Assembly: GCA_018713005.1 (NCBI GenBank)
Contig: DVFX01000109.1
Span: 1-16,242, forward strand
From: Scatomorpha gallistercoris
GTDB lineage: Bacteria; Bacillota; Clostridia; Oscillospirales; Oscillospiraceae
DNA: 16,242 nt
Reading direction: 5' to 3'
Shown: one piece after another, positions 1 through 7,051 of the stretch
Position numbering within the stretch: position 1 is the stretch's first letter
Layout of the letters: each line of letters starts with the position of its first letter
Position numbers and translations under genes: made by a program
The notes under the pieces: model-generated
The model's database searches: none
Seen by the model: only the letters and a program-made list of their open reading frames with translations
Told to the model about the DNA's origin: nothing

Positions 1-392
1 CGATGGCGGTGTTCTCGCTCTGGAACATGAAGGGCTATTTTGACACCATACCCCTGGACATTGAAGAGGCCGCGCGCATCGACGGCGCGACGGATCTGCA
101 GGTCGTCACGCGCATCGTGATGCCCCTCGCCAAGCCGAGCGTGATAGTCACGGCGCTGATGGTGCTCATCTACGTCTGGAACGAATACATTTACGCCACG
201 ACCTTCATGACCGGCGAGGCGAACTACACCCTCGCCGCCGGGCTCTACGCCCTGCAAGCGACCGAGATGAGCGGAAGCTGGCCCGTATTCGCCGCAGCGA
301 GCATCGTGGTGTCGCTGCCGGTGCTGATAATCTTCTTCCTGTGCCAGAAGCACATGACTTCCGGCCTGACCGCTGGGGGTGTTAAGGGATGA
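1..392 (+). CDS. Sugar ABC transporter permease, MalG type (C-terminal part)
   Basis: This is the last 129 or so residues of an inner-membrane permease of a carbohydrate ABC importer. The gene is cut by the left window edge, so the true start is outside; the first in-frame ATG at 3 is internal. The family is usually 270-300 residues, so roughly half is missing. The cytoplasmic EAA loop that contacts the ATPase is visible at about residues 21-42 counted from that ATG (EEAARIDGA followed by I-MPLAKP). Two hydrophobic segments follow, at about 48-62 and 96-113. The stop codon overlaps the start of the GH13 gene (ATGA), which implies translational coupling and one operon. With that neighbour, maltodextrin or a related alpha-glucan oligosaccharide is the likely cargo. 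That substrate is inferred. Confidence 0.93.
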   Translation, partial: MAVFSLWNMKGYFDTIPLDIEEAARIDGATDLQVVTRIVMPLAKPSVIVTALMVLIYVWNEYIYATTFMTGEANYTLAAGLYALQATEMSGSWPVFAAASIVVSLPVLIIFFLCQKHMTSGLTAGGVKG

Positions 393-2101
393 ATTTTGCC
401 GCAATAGAGCACCGGCCCGTGAGCGAATACTGCCACGGGCTGGACGAGGGCCGCATCGTCTACCGCCTGCGCTGCGCGCGCGGCGACCTCGAGCGCGTGA
501 CGCTCTCCTACGGCGACACGGCCTGCCGCGTGACACCCATAATTTTCACCCCGGTGGAGATGGAGCTCGCCGCAAGCGACGAGTACCACGACTACTGGCA
601 GGCCGTCGTAGAGAGCAAATACTACCGCGTCTACTACTATTTTACTCTCTACGGCGGCGGAGAGTGGACGTATTACTACGGCGGCGAGTTCACGAAGTCG
701 CTGGTGGACGACCGCTCCGAGTACTTCAAGCTGCCCATAAACCACCGCGCGGACATAGCCCGAGTGCCTGACTGGGCGCGCGACGCCGTGGTATACAACA
801 TCTTCCCCGACAGCTTTGCCTCCGGCGAAGGGAGCATACCCGGCTCCGGCGCCGAGCTCTTCCACAACGGGCAGCGGGTACGCGGCAGGCTGGGCGGCAC
901 GCTTGACGGCGTGGCGGCGAACGCGAAGTACATACGCTCCATGGGCTTCAGCTGCGTGTATTTGAACCCCATCTTCGCTGCGGGCGAGTACCACAAGTAC
1001 GACACCATAGACTACATGCACGTCGACCCCTGCTTCGGCGGGGACGGGGCCATGCGCCGCATGGTAAAGGCCCTTCATGCCGAGGGTATACGCGTAATCA
1101 TAGACGGCGTGTTCAACCACTGCGGCTGGCGCTTCTGGGCCTTTGAGGACGTGATTAAAAACCAGGAGCGCTCGCGCTACCGCGACTGGTTCTACGGCCT
1201 CACGTTCCCCGTTGAGCGGCCTGCAGACCCGGAGGCGTATCCGGGCTACACTACCTACGCCTATGAACGCATGATGCCCAAGCTGAACACAGCCAACAGA
1301 GAGGTGCGCGAGTACCTCTGCGGAGTGGGTCAGTACTGGATAGAGGAGTTCGGCGTGGACGGCTGGAGGCTCGACGTGGCCAGCGAGGTGGACGACGGCT
1401 TCTGGCGGGCGTTCCGCGCCGCCGTCAAGGCGGTGAAGCCCGACGCCCTGCTCATCGGCGAGGTCTGGGAGACCGCCAGGCACTGGCTGGACGGGGACAT
1501 GTTCGACTCCACGATGAACTACGACTTCCGCAAGCACTGCCGCCGCTTTTTCGCAGAGGGCTCCCTTGACGCTTACGGCTTTGCCGCGCGGTGCTCGGAT
1601 ATGCTCATGCGCTACAAGCTGCAGATGACAGGCGTGCAGATGAACCTGCTCGACAGCCACGATGTGAGCCGCTTCCTCTCCGTCTGCGGCGGGGATAAGC
1701 GCAGGTACAGGCTAGCCCTGCTCTTTCTCATGTGCTTTGTGGGCATGCCCATGCTCTTCTATGGCGACGAGCTGGGTATGGAGGGCGTCGCCGAGCTCGA
1801 CTACCGCTCGCCCATGCCCTGGGGCGGCGGCGACACGCACTTGCGGGACTTCGTCCGCCGCGCCATTGCGCTCCGGCATGAGCGCACAGAGCTGCGGCGC
1901 GGAAGCTTCCGCGTAATTAGCGCCCAGCCCGGAAGCGGGCTGCTGGCCTTTGAGCGCCGTTACGGCGGCAAGGCCCTTGCCGTATGCCTGAACGCCGGCT
2001 GTACACCGGCTCCGGCTCCCGCCAGCGGCGAAACACTCTGGGCGGACGGCCTTGAAAACGGCGTCCTGGCTCCGTGGGGCTTCGCCGTTTTTGAGAAATA
2101 G
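389..2101 (+). CDS. GH13 alpha-glucosidase-type hydrolase (cyclomaltodextrinase / neopullulanase subfamily)
   Basis: A 570-residue enzyme with no signal peptide, so it should act in the cytoplasm on imported oligosaccharides. An N-terminal domain of about 125 residues precedes the (beta/alpha)8 barrel, as in cyclomaltodextrinases and neopullulanases. The GH13 signature regions are present: region I DGVFNH at 239-244; region II DGWRLD with the nucleophile D329; region III IGEVW with the acid/base E358; region IV LLDSHD at 420-425 with the transition-state Asp D425. HKYDT at about 206-210 and YGDELGMEG also fit this subfamily. The start at 389 overlaps the permease stop. It probably cleaves maltodextrins, cyclodextrins or pullulan fragments; which one cannot be told from the sequence. 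The C-terminal beta domain is short but appears complete. Confidence 0.93.
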   Translation: MNFAAIEHRPVSEYCHGLDEGRIVYRLRCARGDLERVTLSYGDTACRVTPIIFTPVEMELAASDEYHDYWQAVVESKYYRVYYYFTLYGGGEWTYYYGGEFTKSLVDDRSEYFKLPINHRADIARVPDWARDAVVYNIFPDSFASGEGSIPGSGAELFHNGQRVRGRLGGTLDGVAANAKYIRSMGFSCVYLNPIFAAGEYHKYDTIDYMHVDPCFGGDGAMRRMVKALHAEGIRVIIDGVFNHCGWRFWAFEDVIKNQERSRYRDWFYGLTFPVERPADPEAYPGYTTYAYERMMPKLNTANREVREYLCGVGQYWIEEFGVDGWRLDVASEVDDGFWRAFRAAVKAVKPDALLIGEVWETARHWLDGDMFDSTMNYDFRKHCRRFFAEGSLDAYGFAARCSDMLMRYKLQMTGVQMNLLDSHDVSRFLSVCGGDKRRYRLALLFLMCFVGMPMLFYGDELGMEGVAELDYRSPMPWGGGDTHLRDFVRRAIALRHERTELRRGSFRVISAQPGSGLLAFERRYGGKALAVCLNAGCTPAPAPASGETLWADGLENGVLAPWGFAVFEK

Positions 2102-2109
2102 TGCACGAA

Positions 2110-2142
2110 ATTATACCACCGCGCACCGCGCGGTGGTATAAT
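2110..2142. promoter_or_regulatory. Perfect 15-bp inverted repeat with outward-facing extended -10 boxes
   Basis: The arms are 2110-2124 and 2128-2142 with a 3-nt centre (ACC). The right arm ends in TGGTATAAT (2134-2142), an extended -10 box for the lacI-type gene. By symmetry the left arm gives the same box on the - strand. No run of T follows either arm, so an intrinsic terminator is unlikely. The best reading is a promoter overlapped by an operator, which would allow autoregulation. The predicted transcript would begin near 2149, leaving a leader of only about 14 nt made up mainly of the ribosome binding site. No good -35 box was seen at the matching distance. Confidence 0.6.
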
Positions 2143-2162
2143 GCCATATGGGAGGCGATAGC

Positions 2163-3188
2163 ATGGCGGTCACGATAAAGGACGTCGCGCGTGAGGCGGG
2201 AGTGTCCGTATCCACGGTGTCAAAGGTCATAAACGGGCACTACAGCATTTCTGCGGCCACGGCCGGGCGCGTGCGCGAGACGATGCGCGCGCTCCAATAC
2301 TACCCGAACGCCAGCGCCCAGAGCTTTGCGCGCGGCGCAACGCACCGGGTCGTGCTGCTCGCCGACCTTTACCGCAACATTGCCTTTGAAAACCCGCACA
2401 TGTTTGAGATATTCGCCGGCGTGGAGGAGGCGCTCCGCCGTCGGGGCTATTCCCTCGAGCTGCGCGGCACGGACAAAACCGACGCCAGCGGCACGGCGGA
2501 GGAGATAATCGCGCGCCGGGAGGCAGACGCGCTGCTTGTGCATGTCTCCGTGATGTCCCACGCGCTCAGCGCGCTTTTGACGGAGAAACGCTTTCCGCAC
2601 ATGGCGTTGGGCGTACCCGGCTTCCCCAGCCAGGTCTGCTGGGTGGATATAAACCACGTCTACTCCGGGGTGCTCGCCGCTTCGCACCTGGTCAAGCGTG
2701 GCTACAGGCGCATAGCCTTCATAGGCGGGCGCGACTATGACCTGAGCTCCACGAACCGCCTGGAAGGAGTGCGCAAGGGGCTTGAGGACTCCGGAGTACC
2801 CATAAGCGAAAATTTCATCTGGCTTGGTGACTCCACGCTTGCAGACGGCGAGCGTATGGCCGGACGCCTGTTGGACCAGTCGCCCAGGCCCGACGCCGTG
2901 ATCTGTGCGAACAACTATCTCGCGCTCGGCTGCGTCGAAGCCATACACGCCTCCGGGCTGCACATACCGGCGGACATAGGCGTAATGACCTTCGACGACT
3001 ACCCGTTTTCCCGGCAGACGAACCCGCAGCTCACCACTGTAGATATCGACGTGCGCGACATGGGCGCTCAGGCCGCCGACTTGCTGCTGAGCGTGATTCG
3101 CCATCCGAACAAGCAGGTGCAGATGTATATCACCACCTCAAACCTGATAGAACGTCAGTCTACCGCCGCGTTAAACCGCAGAGGCTGA
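2163..3188 (+). CDS. LacI-family transcriptional regulator
   Basis: A 341-residue LacI/GalR regulator. The N-terminal helix-turn-helix (TIKDVAREAGVSVSTVSKVI at residues 4-23) and the hinge helix (YYPNASAQSFARG) are clear. A periplasmic-binding-protein-like sensor domain follows, with LADLY, HLVKRGYRRIAFIGG and DIGVMTFDDYP signatures. An in-frame ATG at 2148 exists, but GGGAGG at 2150-2155 lies 7 nt before the ATG at 2163, and family alignment starts there, so 2163 is used. It follows the permease and GH13 genes on the same strand after a 61-bp gap that holds a promoter-like palindrome. It probably controls the upstream oligosaccharide module and itself. The inducer is unknown; a maltose-type sugar is inferred from context. 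Confidence 0.92.
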   Translation: MAVTIKDVAREAGVSVSTVSKVINGHYSISAATAGRVRETMRALQYYPNASAQSFARGATHRVVLLADLYRNIAFENPHMFEIFAGVEEALRRRGYSLELRGTDKTDASGTAEEIIARREADALLVHVSVMSHALSALLTEKRFPHMALGVPGFPSQVCWVDINHVYSGVLAASHLVKRGYRRIAFIGGRDYDLSSTNRLEGVRKGLEDSGVPISENFIWLGDSTLADGERMAGRLLDQSPRPDAVICANNYLALGCVEAIHASGLHIPADIGVMTFDDYPFSRQTNPQLTTVDIDVRDMGAQAADLLLSVIRHPNKQVQMYITTSNLIERQSTAALNRRG

Positions 3189-3239
3189 TGCGCAGCTTTC
3201 CATACGAAGTCACTCAGGCCTGCCGATGGAGCGGCAAAA

Positions 3240-3271
3240 CGAAACCTGGCGTTGATTAACGCCAGGTTTCG
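3240..3271 (-). terminator. Intrinsic terminator after coaX
   Basis: A perfect 14-bp stem (3240-3253 with 3258-3271) and a 4-nt loop. Read on the - strand the stem is followed by TTTT, which fits termination of the ECF-coaX transcript. On the + strand there is no T run, so it is a weaker terminator for the LacI gene, though the hairpin could still help. Confidence 0.7.
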
Positions 3272-3347
3272 TAGCTGATTAACTTATATCCCGCTTAGAA
3301 TTCACGGTCTCGCCGAGCCCCGTCGCTGCAGCTTTGCATATCGCAAA

Positions 3348-4124
3348 TCACTTTTTGCGCGCCTTTTTGTTGCGCTCCCAAATCATTGCAAGACCCTTCA
3401 TCGTGAGGTCGTCGTCCAGTTCCAAGTCGTGCTGGCAGTACGGGATTATCCTCCGGGCGAGGTGGCCGGTAGCCACGAGAGCGGCCTTTTCGCCGAGCTC
3501 AGCCTCGAAGCGGTCTATCATGCCGTCTATGGCCGAGGCCGTGCCGAACACTGCGCCTGACTTCATGCAGTCGTTGGTGTTTGTGCCGATGCAGCATCTG
3601 GGCGCCTCAAAGGTTATGCTCGGCAGGAGCGAGGCCGTGCCGGCCAGCGCCTCGAGCGACACCGCCGCTCCGGGCAGGATGGCCCCTCCGAGCAGACGGC
3701 TCCTCTCATCGATGACGTAGATGGTCGTCGCAGTGCCGAGGTCGATGATTATAACCGGCGGCGTGCGGCCCGCGAGGGCGGCGACGGCGCTGGCGACCAA
3801 ATCCGCGCCCAGCGTGGACGGGTCGTCTATGCCGATATTCAGCCCGGTCTTGACGCCCGCACCGACGACAAGCGGGACACAGCCGGTGACCAGATGCGCC
3901 GCCTCCTTGAGCACCTCGAGCAACGGCGGCACGACGCAGGCAATGGCGGCGCCTTCAAACAACGCCGTGTCCATGCCGCGCATACGCAGCGCCGAGCTTA
4001 TCAGCACGGCGAGCTCGTCCGCAGAGCGCCTCTCCGAGGAAAACTGCACCTTGCAGAGCAGCTTGCCGTCCTCGAGACACCCGGCAGATATGCTTGTGTT
4101 TCCCGCGTCGATGACCAGCAGCAT
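3348..4124 (-). CDS. coaX: Type III pantothenate kinase
   Basis: A 258-residue CoaX of the ASKHA fold. It phosphorylates pantothenate, the first step of CoA synthesis, in the cytoplasm. Phosphate-binding motifs are seen at 6-10 (DAGNT) and 128-134 (DLGTATT). The pantothenate-site segment KTGLNIGIDDPSTLGAD runs from 92 to 108, with the catalytic Asp at D108. Usual family members have Arg directly after this Asp (GADR); here it is Leu109, and the later ATGGLA segment reads ATGHLA at 218-223. The gene starts 1 bp after the stop of the ECF S component (TAA-C-ATG), so the two are co-transcribed and probably coupled. It ends before a hairpin terminator at 3240-3271. The Leu may mark a clostridial clade rather than loss of activity. 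Confidence 0.92.
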   Translation of the reverse strand: MLLVIDAGNTSISAGCLEDGKLLCKVQFSSERRSADELAVLISSALRMRGMDTALFEGAAIACVVPPLLEVLKEAAHLVTGCVPLVVGAGVKTGLNIGIDDPSTLGADLVASAVAALAGRTPPVIIIDLGTATTIYVIDERSRLLGGAILPGAAVSLEALAGTASLLPSITFEAPRCCIGTNTNDCMKSGAVFGTASAIDGMIDRFEAELGEKAALVATGHLARRIIPYCQHDLELDDDLTMKGLAMIWERNKKARKK

Positions 4125-4125
4125 G

Positions 4126-4722
4126 TTACGCCAGCGCCCTCACGCGGTAGTTGATGATGCGCTCGATGATGCTCGAGAGCACGAGGTTGAGGGCCATTTC
4201 AATGAGGAAGTTGATGCCGCACAGGCCAAAGATTATGAAATAGACTATGTTGGCGCCACCGGCCCAAACCTCAAGAGTGGAGCGGAAGAAAACGAGCACA
4301 CCGGCTATAAAGAGGCCCGTGTTGACAATGGGGCTGACGATAGCCGCAGCAAATACTCCGCCGATGCTGCTCTTTTTGGACACGAGCTTGTACGCAACCG
4401 CGGCAGCCAGGCCGGCGAGAAGGCCCTTGCCGACGCAGATAAGCGTAGTGGCAAACGGGTTCATGGGCCAGAGGATAGCGCCGGTCTTATCAATGCCGAC
4501 AATGCTCATCAGCCATACGACCACGCCGAATACGCCGCCGAGCCATGCGCCGCCACGCACGCCGTAGAGCGCGCTGCCGACAACGATGGGTACAAGCGTC
4601 AACGTGATGGGTACGCCGCTGATTACAATGTACTCGGCGACGAACTGCAAAGCAATAACCAGGGCCGTGAGGATAGACAATCCCGCCATGCGCCTGGTTT
4701 TCTCGGTGTTTACACTACTCAT
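4126..4722 (-). CDS. panT: ECF transporter S component, probable pantothenate transporter
   Basis: A 198-residue hydrophobic protein with about six membrane segments, the size and layout of ECF-type substrate-binding (S) components. Near the N-terminus A20-xxx-A24 matches the AxxxA motif that S components use to dock on EcfT. An ideal AGGAGGT lies at 4731-4737, 8 bp before the ATG. The gene is followed 1 bp later by coaX, so pantothenate is the likely vitamin. That substrate, and hence the symbol, is inferred from the operon and not from residues. The shared energising module (EcfA1, EcfA2, EcfT) is not in the window and should be elsewhere in the genome. A promoter (TTGCTT, 16 bp, TATAAT) sits upstream. 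Confidence 0.8.
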   Translation of the reverse strand: MSSVNTEKTRRMAGLSILTALVIALQFVAEYIVISGVPITLTLVPIVVGSALYGVRGGAWLGGVFGVVVWLMSIVGIDKTGAILWPMNPFATTLICVGKGLLAGLAAAVAYKLVSKKSSIGGVFAAAIVSPIVNTGLFIAGVLVFFRSTLEVWAGGANIVYFIIFGLCGINFLIEMALNLVLSSIIERIINYRVRALA

Positions 4723-4777
4723 ATTAAATTACCTCCTGCTGCTGTTCCAGGTCCAGCCCGGATATAGCGCACCTATG

Positions 4778-4805
4778 ATTATACACAGGCTTAACAAAAA
4801 AGCAA
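4778..4805 (-). promoter_or_regulatory. Promoter of the ECF S component-coaX operon
   Basis: On the - strand, TTGCTT (4805-4800), a 16-bp spacer and a perfect TATAAT (4783-4778). The leader to the start codon at 4722 is about 50 nt, and no riboswitch-like fold was seen in it. Two direct copies of TTTTTCGTG (+ strand, 4810-4818 and 4833-4841, 23 bp apart) lie just upstream of the -35 box. Confidence 0.6.
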
Positions 4806-4860
4806 GGCTTTTTTCGTGGAAATTACAAGCACTTTTTCGTGCACTTTGCGCAAAAAGATT

Positions 4861-4890
4861 AAAAAAGCGGCGGGCCGTTCAGGGCCCGCC
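4861..4890 (-). terminator. Strong intrinsic terminator, - strand
   Basis: An 8-bp all-GC stem (4869-4876 with 4883-4890) and a 6-nt loop. On the - strand it is followed by GC and then six T (4866-4861). It lies upstream of the ECF promoter, so it must end a separate short transcript or act as an attenuator. Confidence 0.8.
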
Positions 4891-4971
4891 AAAACAGGGT
4901 TGTGGGATAAAGATATGAGCCGGGTCACCGCTTGTTGACCGGTTTGGCCGGTCAGCAATTGGATAAGCTGT
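4861..4971 (-). ncRNA. Candidate small RNA of about 110 nt, unknown family
   Basis: About 110 nt with no ORF are bracketed by transcription signals on the same strand. The promoter is TTGCAA (5006-5001), a 17-bp spacer and TATTAT (4983-4978), so the 5' end should be near 4971. The end is an intrinsic terminator at 4890-4861. Inside, TGACCGG and CCGGTCA (4954-4948 with 4942-4936) form a hairpin with loop CCAAA, extended by UUG/CAA across one mismatch. A third element, TGACC (4927-4923), can compete for the same pairing. A C-rich single-stranded stretch (UAUCCCACAACCCUG, 4909-4895) precedes the terminator, as in small RNAs that pair with ribosome binding sites. It did not match any RNA family I know. 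It could instead be a leader for the ECF operon. Confidence 0.45.
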
Positions 4972-4977
4972 GCTCTA

Positions 4978-5006
4978 ATAATAGCGCGCCGGGCAAAACT
5001 TTGCAA
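4978..5006 (-). promoter_or_regulatory. Promoter of the candidate small RNA
   Basis: TTGCAA (5006-5001), a 17-bp spacer and TATTAT (4983-4978) on the - strand. It matches the sigma-A consensus at 4 of 6 and 5 of 6 bases with ideal spacing. No coding sequence follows before the terminator at 4861-4890. Confidence 0.5.
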
Positions 5007-5025
5007 GAGCGAAAGGCGTCACAAA

Positions 5026-5053
5026 TTCACTTGTTTTGTCGAACGCATAAAAT
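5026..5053 (+). promoter_or_regulatory. Possible promoter of the DUF378 gene
   Basis: TTCACT (5026-5031), a 16-bp spacer and TAAAAT (5048-5053) on the + strand, about 55 bp before the start codon. The match is moderate. Between it and the gene only a good ribosome binding site (AAAGGAGG, 5091-5098) stands out. Confidence 0.35.
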
Positions 5054-5107
5054 CGCTTTTTCGCGGCAATGCTATGGCATGAGAAATAGCAAAGGAGGCC
5101 GCAAGGC

Positions 5108-5317
5108 ATGATAATGGATCGCATTGCCCTGGTACTCGCCATAATCGGCGGCATCAACTGGGGCAGCATCGGGCTGTTCCGTTTCGACATAGTCGCATGG
5201 CTGTTCGGCGGACAGACCGCAACCGTCAGCCGCGTCATTTACACCCTCGTCGGACTGGCCGCGCTCTGGTGCATATCCCTGTTGTTCCGCTCCAGGGAGG
5301 ACGAGGTCACGGAGTGA
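5108..5317 (+). CDS. DUF378 family small membrane protein
   Basis: A 69-residue protein with two membrane segments (about residues 5-22 and 38-60) and a charged C-terminal tail (SREDEVTE). The segment IIGGINWGSIGLFRFDIVAWLFG is typical of the DUF378 (YuzA-like) family, whose function is unknown. AAAGGAGG ends 9 bp before the ATG at 5108. A second ATG at 5114 is possible but less well spaced. The gene is alone on its strand and converges on the IlvD-family gene, with a hairpin terminator between them. Confidence 0.85.
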   Translation: MIMDRIALVLAIIGGINWGSIGLFRFDIVAWLFGGQTATVSRVIYTLVGLAALWCISLLFRSREDEVTE

Positions 5318-5325
5318 CGCGGCGC

Positions 5326-5355
5326 AAAAAGGCTCTGGCCTCTGCCAGAGCCTTT
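5326..5355 (-). terminator. Convergent terminator between the DUF378 gene and the IlvD-family operon
   Basis: A 12-bp stem (5328-5339 with 5344-5355) and a 4-nt loop. The - strand reading ends in five T (5330-5326); the + strand reading ends in three. It should chiefly end the five-gene hydroxy-acid operon and also serve the DUF378 gene. Confidence 0.85.
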
Positions 5356-5363
5356 CGCGTATT

Positions 5364-7046
5364 TTACTTGAGCACTGCGCCCTCGGCGGCGGAGGACACG
5401 AGCCGCGCGTAGCGGTCGAGGTAGCCGCCGAAGCGCTTCGGCTCCGGCGCTTTCCACTCGGCGCGGCGAGAAGTGAGCTCCTCGTCCGAGACGAGCACGT
5501 CGAGTCGCTTGTTTATGACGTCAACGCGAATCTGGTCGCCGTCACGGATGAGGGCAATCGGGCCGCCAGCCGCGGCTTCGGGGGAGATGTGACCGACGAA
5601 GCAGCCGTTGTTCGTGCCGGAGAAGCGACCGTCGGTGATGAGGGCGGTGCTGGTGCCGAGGCCCTGGCCGTTCAGGAGCTTCATGGGCAGGTACATCTCG
5701 CGCATGCCGGGGCCGCCTTTGGGGCCCTCATAGCGCACGACGATGACGTGGCCGGGCTTAATCTTGTGGGCCTTGATGGCCTCGACGCAGTCGTGCTCGC
5801 CGTCGAAGCAGATGGCTGTGCCGGTGAACTGCCGCACCTCCGGCGCGATGGCCGCAGGCTTCGCCACACCGGTGTCCGGCGCAATGTTGCCGCGCATGAT
5901 GGCCAGGCCGCCGAGCGTGCTGTGCGGGTTGTCCATAGTGCGGATGAGGTCGGGGTTGGCGGGATACATATTGCGGAAGGCCTTCAGGTTCTCGCCCAGG
6001 GCGCGGCCTTCGGCGGTCATAACGTCGAGGTGCAGTACGCTTGTCATCTGCTTCATGACCTCGGGGATGCCGCCGGCCTTGTACAAATCTTCGCAGTCGT
6101 AGATGAGCGAGGCCGGGTCGACCGCCGCGATGTGCGGGACTATCTCGCTGTACTTGTCGAAGGTCTCCATGACCTTAGCCGTATCGAATCCCAGCTCGTG
6201 GGCGATGGCGCAGGTGTGTATGACGGCGTTGGTGCTGCCGCCCACGGCCATGAGCACCATGATGGCGTTCTCTATAGCGTCCCAGCTCATAATCTGGCGG
6301 GCGGTGATGCCGCGCTTGACCAGCTCGACAGCCTTCTCGCCGCTCCTGAAGGCGCAGCGGCGGCGCTCGTTGTAGACGGCGGGGATGAGGCCGCTGCCGG
6401 TGAGGCCGAGGCCGAGGGCTTCGCCGAGCACGCTCATCGTGTTGGCGGTGCCCATGAACTGGCAGGATCCGCAGCTGGGTGCGCACACCGTGGTGAGGTC
6501 CTGGAGCTCCTCAAGGGTTATCTCGCCCTTGCTGTATTTTCCGAGGCCCTCGGAAATGCTGGTGGTGTCGCTGCGGACCTTCTTGCCGAAGGGGGGCGCG
6601 CTCAGCGTGCAGCCGCCGGGGACAAAGACGCAGGGAATATCCAGCCTGGCCGCGGCCATCAGCATGCCGGGGATTATCTTGTCGCAGCTGGCCAGCAGCA
6701 CCAGGCCGTCGAGGCGGTGGGCGCGGGCCTGTATCTCAATGGCGTCGGCTATGTTCTCGCGGGAGGGCAGGACGTAGTGCGCGCCCTCGTGGTTGTCGGT
6801 GATGCCGTCGCAGCAGGCGATGATGCCGAACTCAACCGGTGTGCCGCCCGCGCGGTAGACGCCGTACTTCACCTGCTCGGCCAGGCTGCGCAGGTTCATG
6901 TGGCCGGAGACCATCTCGTTGAAGGAGTTGGCTATTCCGATGATGGGACGGCCGAGGTCGTCGTCCGTATAACCGCAGGCCTTGTAGCAGGTCTTGTTGG
7001 ATATGAAGTCAAAGGTGTTGAATGCGCCTATTTCGTGTTTTTCCAT
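5364..7046 (-). CDS. IlvD/Edd-family dehydratase, probable sugar-acid or hydroxy-acid dehydratase
   Basis: A 560-residue member of the Fe-S dehydratase family that includes dihydroxy-acid, phosphogluconate and sugar-acid dehydratases. Visible landmarks are GIANSFNEMVSGH (37-49), CCDGI (78-82), SCDKIIPGMLMAA (120-132, with the lysine expected to be carbamylated) and SCGSCQFMGTANTM (191-204). A C-terminal TDGRFSGTNNGCFVGHISPEAA segment is also present. The usual IlvD reads FSG-TSG there, so this belongs to a divergent clade. The first cluster Cys of the 2Fe-2S type (PCN-H) is replaced by SGH, as in E. coli IlvD. A GTG at 7055 overlaps the larA-like stop, but GAGGAG sits 8 bp before ATG 7046, so 7046 is chosen. 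It is the last gene of the operon. The neighbours argue for acid catabolism rather than valine synthesis; no ilvB, ilvC or leu genes are nearby. Confidence 0.85.
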   Translation of the reverse strand: MEKHEIGAFNTFDFISNKTCYKACGYTDDDLGRPIIGIANSFNEMVSGHMNLRSLAEQVKYGVYRAGGTPVEFGIIACCDGITDNHEGAHYVLPSRENIADAIEIQARAHRLDGLVLLASCDKIIPGMLMAAARLDIPCVFVPGGCTLSAPPFGKKVRSDTTSISEGLGKYSKGEITLEELQDLTTVCAPSCGSCQFMGTANTMSVLGEALGLGLTGSGLIPAVYNERRRCAFRSGEKAVELVKRGITARQIMSWDAIENAIMVLMAVGGSTNAVIHTCAIAHELGFDTAKVMETFDKYSEIVPHIAAVDPASLIYDCEDLYKAGGIPEVMKQMTSVLHLDVMTAEGRALGENLKAFRNMYPANPDLIRTMDNPHSTLGGLAIMRGNIAPDTGVAKPAAIAPEVRQFTGTAICFDGEHDCVEAIKAHKIKPGHVIVVRYEGPKGGPGMREMYLPMKLLNGQGLGTSTALITDGRFSGTNNGCFVGHISPEAAAGGPIALIRDGDQIRVDVINKRLDVLVSDEELTSRRAEWKAPEPKRFGGYLDRYARLVSSAAEGAVLK

Positions 7047-7051
7047 GTCTG

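Noticed and set aside
245..1660. 471-codon open frame on the - strand opposite the permease and GH13 genes
   Set aside because: Antisense to well-supported genes, with no recognisable motif and no promoter or ribosome binding site.
2053..2066. Catabolite-control (cre)-like sequence near the end of the GH13 gene
   Set aside because: It keeps the central CG but misses consensus bases in the right half and lies inside the coding region.
4890..5107. Known riboswitch or 6S/SRP RNA upstream of the DUF378 gene
   Set aside because: No conserved core of ZTP, THF, SAM, T-box, 6S or SRP RNA could be matched by eye; only a generic small-RNA call is justified.
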